Assembly: GCF_028829235.1 (NCBI RefSeq)
Contig: NZ_JAIWJY010000005.1
Location: 124,001-188,000 of the forward strand
DNA: 64,000 nucleotides
Origin: Tenacibaculum larymnensis
Lineage (GTDB): Bacteria; Bacteroidota; Bacteroidia; Flavobacteriales; Flavobacteriaceae
Reading direction: 5' to 3'
In this document: positions 37,395 to 46,765 of the stretch, one piece after another
Position numbering within the stretch: position 1 is the stretch's first letter
How the letters are laid out: each line of letters begins with the position of its first letter
Translations under genes and position numbers: made by a program
The notes under the pieces: generated by a model
Told to the model about the DNA's origin: nothing
What the model saw: only the letters and a program-made list of their open reading frames with translations
Database searches by the model: none

Positions 37395-38425
37395 TTCTTC
37401 TTTTTTATTTCTTCTAACACCAAAGAATCAAAAGTTTTCTCTTCTCCTAAAAACTTACTTTTTATAGAAATATAATTTAGTCCGTCAATTTTACCTTCTA
37501 AACGCATATAATCCTTTTCAGTAGTTAAAATTATTTTTTGTTCAGATGGTAACTCTTCAAAAGATTTCTTAATATTCTCTATATCTTGCTGAGTAAAATT
37601 GTGGTGGTCTGGGAAGTTTAGGTGTTTAAAACCTACTTTCTTTTCCTTTAAAAAGTTTAATAATGAGGTCGGATTCGCAATTCCCGTCACTAACAATACC
37701 TCTTTATGCTGCAAATCAGCAATTGCTAATTTATCATCTGTTCCTTTTAAATTTTCATCGTAAGCAATCGTTGTAAAAAATACTTTTTGATACGACTTCG
37801 GATTTATCTTTCGCACTATCTTTTCTTGTGCAGTTTTCGGTAAATTCTCAGGACATTTAGTCACTACAATCACCTTTGCTCTTTTAGCTCCTCTCCTACT
37901 TTCACGTAAATTCCCTGTTGGCAATACAAAATCTTCAAAATATAAGTCATTATACTTAGTCAGTAAAATATAACTACTTGCAGTTACTTTTCTGTGTTGA
38001 TAAGCATCATCTAACAATACTACTTGTGGTGGATTATCATTCTGTAACAACTGCTGAATTCCGTTTGTTCTATCAGCATCCACAGCCACTATAATATCAT
38101 TTTTAAATTTCTTGTAAAACTGTAGTGGTTCATCACCAACATCTTCTGCGGTATGCATATCATTTACCAGTTGAAATCCTTCTGTTTTACGTTTATAACC
38201 ACGACTTAACACCGCTATTTTATAATTATCCTTCAACAAACGTATCAAATATTCAATCTGCGGAGATTTTCCTGTTCCACCAACACTTAAATTTCCAACA
38301 GCAATCACAGGGATATCAAAAGGAGTTGATTTTAAAATACCTATATTAAAAAACCAATTACGAATTCTCGTAATGACATCGTACAAAACAGCAAACGGAA
38401 ACAATAAAAATCGAAGTAACTTCAT
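37391..38425 (-). CDS. lpxK: Tetraacyldisaccharide 4'-kinase LpxK
   Basis: A 344-residue membrane-associated kinase that phosphorylates the 4' position of the lipid A precursor. One N-terminal hydrophobic segment precedes the P-loop GNLSVGGTGKSP (about 43-54). LSRGYKRKTEG and VLLDDAYQHRK (the DDAxQHR family signature) follow. Length is normal for Bacteroidota. It overlaps the neighbouring GTPase gene tail to tail by 4 bases. Confidence 0.94.
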   Translation of the reverse strand: MKLLRFLLFPFAVLYDVITRIRNWFFNIGILKSTPFDIPVIAVGNLSVGGTGKSPQIEYLIRLLKDNYKIAVLSRGYKRKTEGFQLVNDMHTAEDVGDEPLQFYKKFKNDIIVAVDADRTNGIQQLLQNDNPPQVVLLDDAYQHRKVTASSYILLTKYNDLYFEDFVLPTGNLRESRRGAKRAKVIVVTKCPENLPKTAQEKIVRKINPKSYQKVFFTTIAYDENLKGTDDKLAIADLQHKEVLLVTGIANPTSLLNFLKEKKVGFKHLNFPDHHNFTQQDIENIKKSFEELPSEQKIILTTEKDYMRLEGKIDGLNYISIKSKFLGEEKTFDSLVLEEIKKKN

Positions 38426-38527
38426 TACACCAAAAGTAACAATTTAAGTATTAATGTACAGGATACTTTTATTTTCATTTTTCTACTTTGTAACTTTGCT
38501 ATAGTAATATTTTGAAAACGTACCCAA

Positions 38528-39622
38528 ATGCAAATAAAAGACGTCACCAACTATATTGAACAATTAGCACCGCTTTCGTATGCCGAAGATTTTGATAACG
38601 TTGGTTTATTAATAGGTAATTACAGTACTGAGGTTACAGGAGTTTTAGTTACGCTAGACACCCTTGAAGAAACTGTAGATGAAGCAATTGCTAAAAACTG
38701 TAATCTTATTGTAAGTTTTCATCCTATTGTATTTAGCGGATTGAAAAAGATTAACGGCAACAATTATGTAGAACGCGTTGTATTAAAAGCTATTCAAAAT
38801 AACATTGCTATTTATGCTACTCATACTGCATTAGATAATGTAAATAATGGTGTCTCAGCAAAAATGGGAAAAGTTTTAGGTTTAGAAAACATGAAAACCT
38901 TAATTCCTAAAAAAGGAATCATTAAAAAACTAACAACGTATGTTCCTTCTCAAAATGCTGACAACCTTCGTAACAAATTATTTGAAGCAGGTGCAGGAAA
39001 CATTGGTAATTACGACAACTGTTCTTTTAATACAGAAGGAAAAGGAAGCTACAAAGGAAACGAGAACTCTAACCCTACTATAGGTAAAAAAGGAGAACTC
39101 ATGTTTGAAGAAGAAACCTGTATTACGGTAACTTTCGACTCTTTTTTAGAAGGAAAAATACTCTCAGCATTGTTTAAGAATCATCCGTATGAAGAAGTTG
39201 CCTATGAAGTTATAACCTTAGACAATCAAAATCAACATGTGGGTATGGGTATGATTGGAGAACTTCCATCAGCTATGAATGAAAAAGACTTTTTATTATT
39301 TGTAAAAGAAACCTTTAAAACAGGCTGTGTTAGACATTCTGAATTACTCGACAAACCTATTAAAAAGGTAGCTGTATTAGGAGGTTCAGGAAGTTTCGCT
39401 ATTAAAAATGCGATGCGAGCTGGAGCAGATGCTTACATTAGTGCTGATTTTAAATATCATGAGTTTTTTAAAGCAGAAAAAAGAATATTGCTTGCAGATG
39501 TAGGGCATTATGAAAGCGAGCAGTTTACAAAAAACCTTTTAGTTGATTATCTTAGCAAAAAATTTAGTATTTTTGCAATTATTTTAAGCGAAAAAAGTAC
39601 AAATCCAATACACTATATTTAA
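38528..39622 (+). CDS. Nif3-like dinuclear metal centre protein
   Basis: A 364-residue member of the Nif3/YbgI (DUF34) family with the middle insertion seen in the long form. Motifs are YAEDFDNVGLLIG, SFHPIVFSGLKK, ATHTALDN, and near the end GGSGSFAIKNAMRAGADAYI and LADVGHYESEQ, which supply the metal ligands. It is probably a hydrolase of unclear substrate, often linked to GTP cyclohydrolase-type annotation. TAACTTTG lies at 38491-38498 but without a TTG upstream. It lies 3 bases before the coiled-coil gene, a pair commonly found together. Confidence 0.92.
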   Translation: MQIKDVTNYIEQLAPLSYAEDFDNVGLLIGNYSTEVTGVLVTLDTLEETVDEAIAKNCNLIVSFHPIVFSGLKKINGNNYVERVVLKAIQNNIAIYATHTALDNVNNGVSAKMGKVLGLENMKTLIPKKGIIKKLTTYVPSQNADNLRNKLFEAGAGNIGNYDNCSFNTEGKGSYKGNENSNPTIGKKGELMFEEETCITVTFDSFLEGKILSALFKNHPYEEVAYEVITLDNQNQHVGMGMIGELPSAMNEKDFLLFVKETFKTGCVRHSELLDKPIKKVAVLGGSGSFAIKNAMRAGADAYISADFKYHEFFKAEKRILLADVGHYESEQFTKNLLVDYLSKKFSIFAIILSEKSTNPIHYI

Positions 39623-39625
39623 CAG

Positions 39626-40396
39626 ATGGCAAAAAAAGAAGTAACGGTAGAAGAAAAATTAAGAGCGTTATACGATTTACAGTTAATCGATTCTAGAATT
39701 GACGAGATTAGAAACGTTCGCGGTGAATTACCTTTAGAAGTTGAAGATTTAGAAGATGAAGTTGCCGGATTAAACAAAAGACTTTCTAATTTAGCTGAGG
39801 ATGTTAAAAATTTAGAAACTGATATTAGTAACAAAAAGTTAGCTATTGAAGAATCTAAAAACTTAATTACTAAGTACGAAGAACAACAAAAAAATGTTCG
39901 TAATAACCGTGAATTCGACTCTTTATCTAAAGAAATTGAGTATCAAGAATTAGAAATTCAATTATCTGAAAAGAGAATTAAAGAATACAAAGCTAAAATT
40001 GCTCAAAAGAAAGAGGTTATTGATAATACCAAAGAAAAATTAGCTCAACAAGAAGCACATTTAGCTCACAAAAAAGGTGAATTAGACGCTATCTTAAAAG
40101 AGACTGAGAAAGAAGAGCAATTATTAAAAGAAAAGTCTGAAGAGTTTTCTCAATCTATTGACAAACACTTGTTAACAGCATACAAAAGAATTAGAACTAA
40201 AGTAAGAAACGGATTAGCAGTTGTTGCTATTGAGCGTGGAGCTGCTGGAGGTTCTTTCTTTACTATTCCACCACAGGTGCAATTAGAAATTGCAAACCGT
40301 AAGAAAATTACAATTGATGAGCACAGTGGTCGTATTTTAGTAGATCCAGCTTTAGCACAAGAAGAAAAAGAAAAAATTGACAGCTTATTTGCTTAA
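39626..40396 (+). CDS. CT398-like coiled-coil protein with a cysteine-free zinc-ribbon remnant
   Basis: A 256-residue protein: a long charged coiled coil (about 30-175), then a C-terminal domain corresponding to the C4-type zinc ribbon of the CT398/YbgI-partner family. Where homologues have four cysteines (pattern CGGC ... C..CGR), this protein reads GAAGGSFFTIPPQVQLEI and TIDEHSGRILVD, so all four Cys are replaced by Ala, Ser, Asp or Ser. It therefore cannot bind zinc there. It is the second gene after the Nif3-like gene (3-base gap), and a strong terminator follows. Function unknown; proposed links to secretion or the flagellar/sigma-54 system exist in other bacteria. Confidence 0.85.
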   Translation: MAKKEVTVEEKLRALYDLQLIDSRIDEIRNVRGELPLEVEDLEDEVAGLNKRLSNLAEDVKNLETDISNKKLAIEESKNLITKYEEQQKNVRNNREFDSLSKEIEYQELEIQLSEKRIKEYKAKIAQKKEVIDNTKEKLAQQEAHLAHKKGELDAILKETEKEEQLLKEKSEEFSQSIDKHLLTAYKRIRTKVRNGLAVVAIERGAAGGSFFTIPPQVQLEIANRKKITIDEHSGRILVDPALAQEEKEKIDSLFA

Positions 40397-40417
40397 TATT
40401 TTTCTTAAAATATATAC

Positions 40418-40444
40418 AAAGCCTCCAATTTGGAGGCTTTTTTA
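40418..40444 (+). terminator. Terminator after the coiled-coil gene
   Basis: A near-perfect 23-base palindrome (40418-40440) built on GCCTCC/GGAGGC, followed by a T run. It lies 21 bases after the stop. Confidence 0.9.
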
Positions 40445-40541
40445 TTGTTATAAATTTTCAATTATGAAATTAGTAACAATTAAAAATCAAAGCTCCTCAC
40501 TTTTCACCTAACGTTACATTTTCGTATCTTGCATTCTGCTT

Positions 40542-41939
40542 ATGATACAATTTATATTAAATAATCAGGTAATAAAAACTACAGCAAACGCTGGTATTAC
40601 CTTACTCGACTTTATTCGAGAACATCAACAATTAAAAGGTACAAAAATAGGATGTCGTGAAGGCGATTGTGGAGCTTGTACTGTTTTAATTGGTGAATTA
40701 AAAGATAATAAACTTAGCTACCAAAGTATAACTTCTTGTATTTCTCCCTTAGGAAATGCTAACGGGAAGCATATTGTTACGGTAGAAGGAATTAATTTAC
40801 CCAAAGAACTAAACACTGTTCAAAAAGCGATGACTGACAATTATGCTACTCAGTGTGGGTTTTGTACCCCTGGTTTTGTAGTTTCTATGACTGGTTATGC
40901 TCTTGACGACAAGCAAACAACCTCATGTAACGATGCTATTAGTGGAAATATTTGTCGTTGTACAGGTTATAAATCGATTGAAAAAGCAGGTTTTGAAATA
41001 GAACAAAAACTGCAACAAAAAGATAACAACCAGCAAATCGACTGGTTAATCAAGGAAGGTTTTATTCCTAATTATTTTGTAACTATCCCAGAAAAACTAG
41101 CTCAATTACAACCAAAAAACTTCGAAAAATCAGGTATAAAAGTAGCCAATGGAACCGATATATACGTACAGCATGCAGATACATTGGCTGAAGAAAATGT
41201 ACATTTATTAACCGATAAAAATGCTTTAAAAGAAATATCTTTTACTGAAGGGTTTTGTACGTTGGGTGCTAATACAACCGTTACCGAAATTTCAGAAAGT
41301 AAACAATTGCAAACTCTTTTCCCTAAACTCAAGCAATTTTTAAAACTTGTTTCTTCAGAGCAAATCAGAAATATGGGAACCATTGGAGGTAACTTTGTAA
41401 ACGCCTCACCTATTGGTGATATGTCTATTTTCTTTTTAGCATTAAACTCAACATTAACCATTCAGAAAGAAGATGGAAACACGCGACAAATTCCGTTTCA
41501 AGAGTTTCATCAAGACTACAAAACATACGACTTACAAGAAGGCGAAATCTTACAGTCCATAACATTTAAAGTTCCGCAGGCAGAAGACAATTTTAATTTC
41601 GAAAAAGTAAGCAAGCGAACGCATTTAGACATTGCAAGTGTAAATTCCGCAGGAAGAATAACACTAAAAAATAACACAATTACAGATGCTCATTTTTCTT
41701 TAGGAGGTGTAGCTGCAATTCCGAAGTATTTATACAAAACCAACGCCTTTTTAGCAGGAAAAGCAATCAGTTCTGAAATCATCAAAGAAGCAGAAGCTAT
41801 TTTACAATCAGAAATTTCTCCTATCAGCGACGTTCGTGGAGCTGCTGACTATAAGCGATTGTTGGCAAGACAGTTATTTTTTGCTCACTTTTTAGAGCTA
41901 TTCCCTAATCAAGTTGAACTTAAAAAACTAATTGCCTAA
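40542..41939 (+). CDS. xdhA: Xanthine dehydrogenase small subunit (2Fe-2S/FAD)
   Basis: A 465-residue subunit. The N-terminal ferredoxin-type 2Fe-2S cluster is GCREGDCGACTV (residues 37-48) with a further Cys near 67. The second cluster is CGFCTPGF and CRCTGY (about 105-145). The FAD domain from about 185 contains MGTIGGNFVNASPIGD and the C-terminal CO-dehydrogenase-flavoprotein-like part. With the next gene it oxidises hypoxanthine and xanthine to urate, passing electrons to NAD+. The stop overlaps the next start as TAATG. Confidence 0.93.
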   Translation: MIQFILNNQVIKTTANAGITLLDFIREHQQLKGTKIGCREGDCGACTVLIGELKDNKLSYQSITSCISPLGNANGKHIVTVEGINLPKELNTVQKAMTDNYATQCGFCTPGFVVSMTGYALDDKQTTSCNDAISGNICRCTGYKSIEKAGFEIEQKLQQKDNNQQIDWLIKEGFIPNYFVTIPEKLAQLQPKNFEKSGIKVANGTDIYVQHADTLAEENVHLLTDKNALKEISFTEGFCTLGANTTVTEISESKQLQTLFPKLKQFLKLVSSEQIRNMGTIGGNFVNASPIGDMSIFFLALNSTLTIQKEDGNTRQIPFQEFHQDYKTYDLQEGEILQSITFKVPQAEDNFNFEKVSKRTHLDIASVNSAGRITLKNNTITDAHFSLGGVAAIPKYLYKTNAFLAGKAISSEIIKEAEAILQSEISPISDVRGAADYKRLLARQLFFAHFLELFPNQVELKKLIA

Positions 41940-44200
41940 TGAAAACGATGAAAAACATAGACAGTTTTACACATGTTAGAGGAGAATCGTTATTTGTTGA
42001 CGATTTAATGCTACGCCAAGATACTTTATTCGGATTAGTCTTTGACTCGCCAAAAGCACACGGAAAAATAAAGTCGGTAGACTATTCTATAGCCGAAGCT
42101 TTAGACGGCGTTGTAAAAATATTTACCTATAAAGATGTTTTAGGAGAAAATCAAATTGGAGGTATTATTCCTGATGAACCTTTGTGGGCAGAAGATGAAG
42201 TGCATTTTTGGGGGCAACCTATTGCTTTTATCGTAGCTAAAAATGAAGCAATTGCTAAAAAAGCGAGAACCTTAATTACCATAGACATTGAAGAACTCCC
42301 AGTAATTACAACCGCTAAAGAAGCCAAAGAAAAAGGTAGTTTTATCAATGCTCCTCGCTCATTTAACTTAGGAAATACTCAAAACGCATTTAGCGAATGT
42401 GAATATGTGTTTGAGGGCGAAACTTTTTCTAATGGACAAGAACACCTATACTTGGAGACTCAAGGTTGTTATGCAGTCCCACAAGAAAACGGAAATATAA
42501 AAATCACCTCATCAACTCAAGGCCCTACCGCTGTTCAAAAAACAGCTGCGAAAGTGTTGGGTGTTCCAATGCATAAAATTGAGGTAGATGTCATCCGTTT
42601 AGGCGGTGGTTTTGGAGGAAAAGAAGACCAAGCTACTCCATGGGCAGTTATGGCAGCTGTAGCTGTACAACATTTGAATCGTCCAGTAAAATATATGCTG
42701 AATCGACATGACGATTTACGCATGACAGGAAAACGTCATCCGTATTCATCATTTTATAAAATTGGTCTGACCAAAGACCTAAAAATAAAAGCTTTTGAAG
42801 CTGAGTTCTTACAAAACTCTGGTGCTGCAGCCGATTTATCTCCTGCTATTGCCGAGAGAACTTTGTTTCATGCTACCAATAGTTACTTTGTACCCAATGT
42901 ACATACCACCGTGTATAGCTGTAAAACCAACTTACCTCCCAACACCGCTTTTCGTGGTTTTGGTGGTCCGCAAGGAATGTTTGTTATTGAAAGTGCTATT
43001 GCAGATGCTGCTGATAAAATCGGAATCAATAAAAGATTAATTCAAGAAGCTAATCTATTAGCTGAAAATGATGAATTTTCTTACGGACAAATTGCTACCG
43101 AAGTACAAGCACAAAATTCATGGTTTAGTGCAAAAGAACAATATCAATTTGAACAGCTAGAACAAGAAGTAGCGGATTTCAACAGTAAAAATGACCATTA
43201 CAAAAAAGGGGTTTCATTAATGCCTATCGCCTTTGGTATTTCATTTACCAATACTCCAATGAACCATGCACGTGCATTGATACATATTTATCAAGATGGA
43301 AGTGTTGGCGTCTCTACAGCTGCTGTGGAAATGGGACAAAGTGTAAACACTAAAATGTTGCAAGTAGCACAAAGTGTTTTAGGAGTTTCGGCAGATAAGG
43401 TTAAACTGGAAACAACTAACACTACGCGTGTTGCCAACACCTCACCTTCAGCTGCGAGTTCTACTGCCGACCTCAACGGGAAAGCTGTTGAAATGGCTTG
43501 TAATTCGTTAGTTGAACGACTAACAAAAGTTGCCGCTGACATGCTTTCTACTGAAAAAGAAAACATCTCCTTTAAAGAGAATTTTGTTTTTACAAATGAT
43601 CATAAATCAGAGTTAACATGGGAAGCTTTAATTACTCAAGCGATGCTGCGTCGTGTAGCATTGTCTGAAAATGCCCATTATGCTACTCCTGTAATTCATT
43701 TTGACAAGACCAAAGAAAAAGGACATCCGTTTGCCTACCATGTGTATGGTACTGCCATCACAACGGTTACTGTAGATTGTGTCCGTGGCAATTATGAAAT
43801 TGACAGCGTAAAAATTGTACACGACTTTGGTAAAAGTATGAATATGGGTATTGATTTAGGGCAAGTTGAAGGTGCATTAGCACAAGGAATCGGCTGGATG
43901 ACCTTAGAGGAAATTGCCTATAATAATGATGGCCGCTTGCTTTCGAATGCGTTGTCTACTTACAAGGTACCTGATATTTTCTCAGCTCCCAAAACAATAG
44001 AAACCATTCCGTTAAAAACGGAAGGGAATCAAATGGCGATTAAAAAATCGAAAGCAGTTGGTGAGCCTCCATTAATGTATGGTATTGGAACGTATTTTGC
44101 CATCCAGCAAGCTGTGAAAGCCTTTAACCCTAATTATAAATTAAAATTCCACGCTCCTTTTACACCTGAAAAAGTATTAATGGGATTGTATGAAAAATAA
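41939..44200 (+). CDS. xdhB: Xanthine dehydrogenase molybdopterin-binding subunit
   Basis: A 753-residue catalytic subunit. Molybdopterin-binding signatures are GGGFGGKE (about 220-227), TAFRGFGGPQG (about 337) and the QG/EIGQG-type motif near VEMGQSVNTK. The conserved late Glu lies in KAVGEPPLMYG. Length fits the split bacterial XdhAB form. It is coupled to xdhA by a one-base overlap. ATG at 41948 (MKNIDS) is an alternative start. The cofactor maturation factor xdhC lies two genes on. Confidence 0.93.
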   Translation: MKTMKNIDSFTHVRGESLFVDDLMLRQDTLFGLVFDSPKAHGKIKSVDYSIAEALDGVVKIFTYKDVLGENQIGGIIPDEPLWAEDEVHFWGQPIAFIVAKNEAIAKKARTLITIDIEELPVITTAKEAKEKGSFINAPRSFNLGNTQNAFSECEYVFEGETFSNGQEHLYLETQGCYAVPQENGNIKITSSTQGPTAVQKTAAKVLGVPMHKIEVDVIRLGGGFGGKEDQATPWAVMAAVAVQHLNRPVKYMLNRHDDLRMTGKRHPYSSFYKIGLTKDLKIKAFEAEFLQNSGAAADLSPAIAERTLFHATNSYFVPNVHTTVYSCKTNLPPNTAFRGFGGPQGMFVIESAIADAADKIGINKRLIQEANLLAENDEFSYGQIATEVQAQNSWFSAKEQYQFEQLEQEVADFNSKNDHYKKGVSLMPIAFGISFTNTPMNHARALIHIYQDGSVGVSTAAVEMGQSVNTKMLQVAQSVLGVSADKVKLETTNTTRVANTSPSAASSTADLNGKAVEMACNSLVERLTKVAADMLSTEKENISFKENFVFTNDHKSELTWEALITQAMLRRVALSENAHYATPVIHFDKTKEKGHPFAYHVYGTAITTVTVDCVRGNYEIDSVKIVHDFGKSMNMGIDLGQVEGALAQGIGWMTLEEIAYNNDGRLLSNALSTYKVPDIFSAPKTIETIPLKTEGNQMAIKKSKAVGEPPLMYGIGTYFAIQQAVKAFNPNYKLKFHAPFTPEKVLMGLYEK

Positions 44201-44206
44201 AAGCTT

Positions 44207-44695
44207 ATCAAACTACAATACACCAAACAAAATATATTTAGGGGTGCGTTAATTTATAGCATTGGAGATACCATTGCATCCCTATTACTAAACGAGTTTT
44301 CCATATACAGACTCCTCGGAATGGTACTTATTGGTGCTACCGTTTATGCTTTTGAAATCCCTAATTATTTTAATTGGATAGAAAAAAAGACAGCCAACAA
44401 TAGCGGACTCAAAAGAACTATAGCGAAAACAATATTAGCCATTGCTTACTTTAATCCGCTTTGGATTTTTAGGCATTTGCTGTTTATCAAGTTATTTTCT
44501 GGAAATTTTGACCAAATAACCAGTAACTTATTCATAGTTGCTTGTTGGTCGTTTTTAGTGAACATCCCTATTTCGTTTATCGCTAATTTTATCATTCAAA
44601 ACAAAGTAAAACTCGATTGGCGTTTTTTAGCAAGTGCTATATTCTCAGCTCTTATGGCTATTTATTATGCACTAAGCGAAACCATTTTTAATTAG
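44207..44695 (+). CDS. Four-helix membrane protein between xdhB and xdhC, non-standard start
   Basis: The ATG at 44321 lies inside a conserved-looking hydrophobic stretch. The same frame is open back to the xdhB stop and reads LQYTKQNIFRGALIYSIGDT and on into MVLIGATVYAFEIPNYF. No ATG, GTG or TTG exists in that extension. The candidate start is ATC at 44207, followed by AAA CTA, giving about 163 residues with four hydrophobic segments. An alternative is ATG at 44190, overlapping the xdhB end, which opens a 20-codon ORF in another frame and would need a -1 shift to join. Function unknown; position suggests a link to purine or molybdoenzyme metabolism. Confidence 0.6.
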   Translation: MKLQYTKQNIFRGALIYSIGDTIASLLLNEFSIYRLLGMVLIGATVYAFEIPNYFNWIEKKTANNSGLKRTIAKTILAIAYFNPLWIFRHLLFIKLFSGNFDQITSNLFIVACWSFLVNIPISFIANFIIQNKVKLDWRFLASAIFSALMAIYYALSETIFN

Positions 44696-44701
44696 ACGTT
44701 T

Positions 44702-45646
44702 ATGGAATTTTGGCAACAGTTATATACAAAACTTCAACATAGGCAAAAGGTATACCTACTAACGGTAATTGAAAACCTTGGTAGTTCTCCAGGTAGAAAA
44801 GGTTTTAAAATGTTAATTACTGAAGATGGTTTTATTTACGGTTCTGTAGGTGGTGGTGTTATGGAATTTGCGCTTGTTGAAGAAGCAAAACAACTATTAC
44901 AACAAGAGAATCCACCAACGTTTAGTAAAAAACAAATTCATAAAGGAAATATCAAAAATGGTTCGGGTATGATTTGTTCTGGTGAACAAACAGTTGCTTT
45001 TCATTGCTTAGACACTAAGCATCGTTCAATAATATCAACCATTATTTCTTCTTTACAGCACGGTAAAAAAGGAACTTTACACTTATCTCCTATCCTATTT
45101 GATTTTACTCCTGATATTCTAGAAAGTCAGTTTGAGTATGACATCAACTCGAAAGAAGATTGGTATTTTAAAGAACATATCGGTTTTAAAGAAACCCTGT
45201 ATATTGTTGGTGGTGGACATGTAGGCGTTGCTGTTTCTGAACTTTTTGTAAAGCTAGGTTTTTATGTGGTAGTTTTTGACAATCGAGAAAACCTCAACAC
45301 ATTAGAAAACAATCAAACTGCTCATAAAAAACAGGTTATTGATTATAACGATATTGAAAACTACATAGAAGAATCTTCTTCAAGCTATGTAGCTATTATG
45401 ACCAATAAATATACTGATGACAAGTTGGTATTGAGTAAGCTCCTTAAAAATAACTATCAATTTTTAGGTGTTTTAGGTAGCAAAGCAAAACTACAAACGA
45501 TGTGGGAAGTTCTGCAAAACGAAGGATTCACTCAAAAAGAATTGAGTAAAGTACAAGCACCTATTGGACTTTCTATAAAAAGTGAAACCCCTGAGGAAAT
45601 AGCGGTAAGTATTGCGGCACAAATCATACAAATAAAAAACACTTAA
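44702..45646 (+). CDS. xdhC: XdhC/CoxI family molybdenum-cofactor maturation protein
   Basis: A 314-residue protein of the XdhC family, which binds molybdenum cofactor, supports its sulfuration and inserts it into xanthine dehydrogenase. The N-terminal XdhC_CoxI domain shows LGSSPGRKGFKMLI and GSVGGGVMEFALVEEA (residues 26-55). The C-terminal Rossmann part has YIVGGGHVGVAVSELF (about 172) and GVLGSKAKLQ. It lies 6 bases after the membrane-protein gene, in the same unit as xdhAB. Confidence 0.93.
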   Translation: MEFWQQLYTKLQHRQKVYLLTVIENLGSSPGRKGFKMLITEDGFIYGSVGGGVMEFALVEEAKQLLQQENPPTFSKKQIHKGNIKNGSGMICSGEQTVAFHCLDTKHRSIISTIISSLQHGKKGTLHLSPILFDFTPDILESQFEYDINSKEDWYFKEHIGFKETLYIVGGGHVGVAVSELFVKLGFYVVVFDNRENLNTLENNQTAHKKQVIDYNDIENYIEESSSSYVAIMTNKYTDDKLVLSKLLKNNYQFLGVLGSKAKLQTMWEVLQNEGFTQKELSKVQAPIGLSIKSETPEEIAVSIAAQIIQIKNT

Positions 45647-45661
45647 ACCGTATAAAGAGTA

Positions 45662-46264
45662 ATGGATCAACCAAATGAATATAAAACCTTTTTAACAAGC
45701 GTTTTAAATCGTTATGCTACGGTGAGTAACGAAGCAATTTCTTCTTTGTTTTCAGCTGCAAAAATTCATGATTTAAAAAAGGGAACCACCCTATTACCTT
45801 TTGGTAAAATCTCAAAACACGTTCATGTACTTTACAAAGGAGCTGTAGTATCGTGTTTTTTACATAAAAACGGTACGGTATATCATAAAAATATCTTTTT
45901 ATCAGGTAGTTTTATAGGTTCTGTAGTATCATCACTTACCAACACACCTTCTCAATTTTCTCTAGAAGTTATAGAGGATTCTACAGTTATTAGCTTTCCG
46001 TATGATGTATACAGACAACTTATTAAGGAAAACCAAGATTTACAAAACTTTTACATCGCTTATCTTGAAAAAAACTGGGTAATTGATAAAGAAAAACGAG
46101 AAATTGATATTGTTTTAAAAGAAGCTAAAGAACGGTATCTTGATTTTGTAAACGCTAACCCTAACATAGAAAATAGAATACCATTACACTATATCGCCTC
46201 ACACTTAGGCATTACTCCCACTCAGTTAAGCCGAATTCGTAAAAGCATTAAAAAAAGTGTGTAG
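45662..46264 (+). CDS. Crp/Fnr-family regulator downstream of xdhC
   Basis: A 200-residue protein with an N-terminal cyclic-nucleotide-binding-like beta roll (about 20-125, LPFGKISKHVHVLYKGAVVS) and a C-terminal winged helix (IPLHYIASHLGITPTQLSRI, about 175-195). The PBC-type Arg for cAMP is not evident, so it probably does not sense cAMP. It lies 15 bases after xdhC, so it is likely cotranscribed and may regulate the xdh genes (inference). Confidence 0.87.
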   Translation: MDQPNEYKTFLTSVLNRYATVSNEAISSLFSAAKIHDLKKGTTLLPFGKISKHVHVLYKGAVVSCFLHKNGTVYHKNIFLSGSFIGSVVSSLTNTPSQFSLEVIEDSTVISFPYDVYRQLIKENQDLQNFYIAYLEKNWVIDKEKREIDIVLKEAKERYLDFVNANPNIENRIPLHYIASHLGITPTQLSRIRKSIKKSV

Positions 46265-46315
46265 CAATCAACATATGTAAAGAAAAAAGTTTTATTTCCT
46301 TTCCATCTTTGCAGT

Positions 46316-46765
46316 ATGAAAATATTCTTTTTATACTTTTTGGCCTTTATTGGTGGAGTATCACTAGCTGTTCAAGCAGGATTTAATACGCAACTAGGTA
46401 CTATTGTAAAACAACCTGTTATTGCTGTTATAGCCACTTCTATAGCCAGCGCTATTTTTGGATGCTTATTCATATTTCTATTTAAAAAAGAAAGTATTCA
46501 ACTAACTATAGCGCAACAAGTACCTTGGTATTTATGGTTCATTGGCGGACTTTTTAGCATGATTGGTATTTCTCTTTATTTTTACACCATACCAAAGCTA
46601 GGTATTTCAAAAATGATTGCTTTTGGTCTATGTGGTCAATTGATTTTTTCGTTATTCGCAGGAAAATTTGGTTGGTTAAACCTGCCTGTTGAGCCTATAA
46701 CTACCAAAAAATGTATTGGGATTATTTTCATGGCAATTAGTATTATTTTAATCAACTCAAAATGA
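46316..46765 (+). CDS. Small DMT-family (YdcZ/DUF606-like) transporter
   Basis: A 149-residue inner-membrane protein with about five hydrophobic helices. The N terminus LAVQAGFNTQLGTIVKQPVI and the size match DUF606/YdcZ half-length drug/metabolite transporter proteins, which usually form pairs. Substrate unknown. Its TGA stop overlaps the next ATG, so it is coupled to the acetyltransferase. Confidence 0.8.
   Translation: MKIFFLYFLAFIGGVSLAVQAGFNTQLGTIVKQPVIAVIATSIASAIFGCLFIFLFKKESIQLTIAQQVPWYLWFIGGLFSMIGISLYFYTIPKLGISKMIAFGLCGQLIFSLFAGKFGWLNLPVEPITTKKCIGIIFMAISIILINSK

Noticed and set aside
41102..43566. Antisense open frames inside the xanthine dehydrogenase genes
   Set aside because: They mirror strong coding on the plus strand with all family motifs; typical shadow ORFs.
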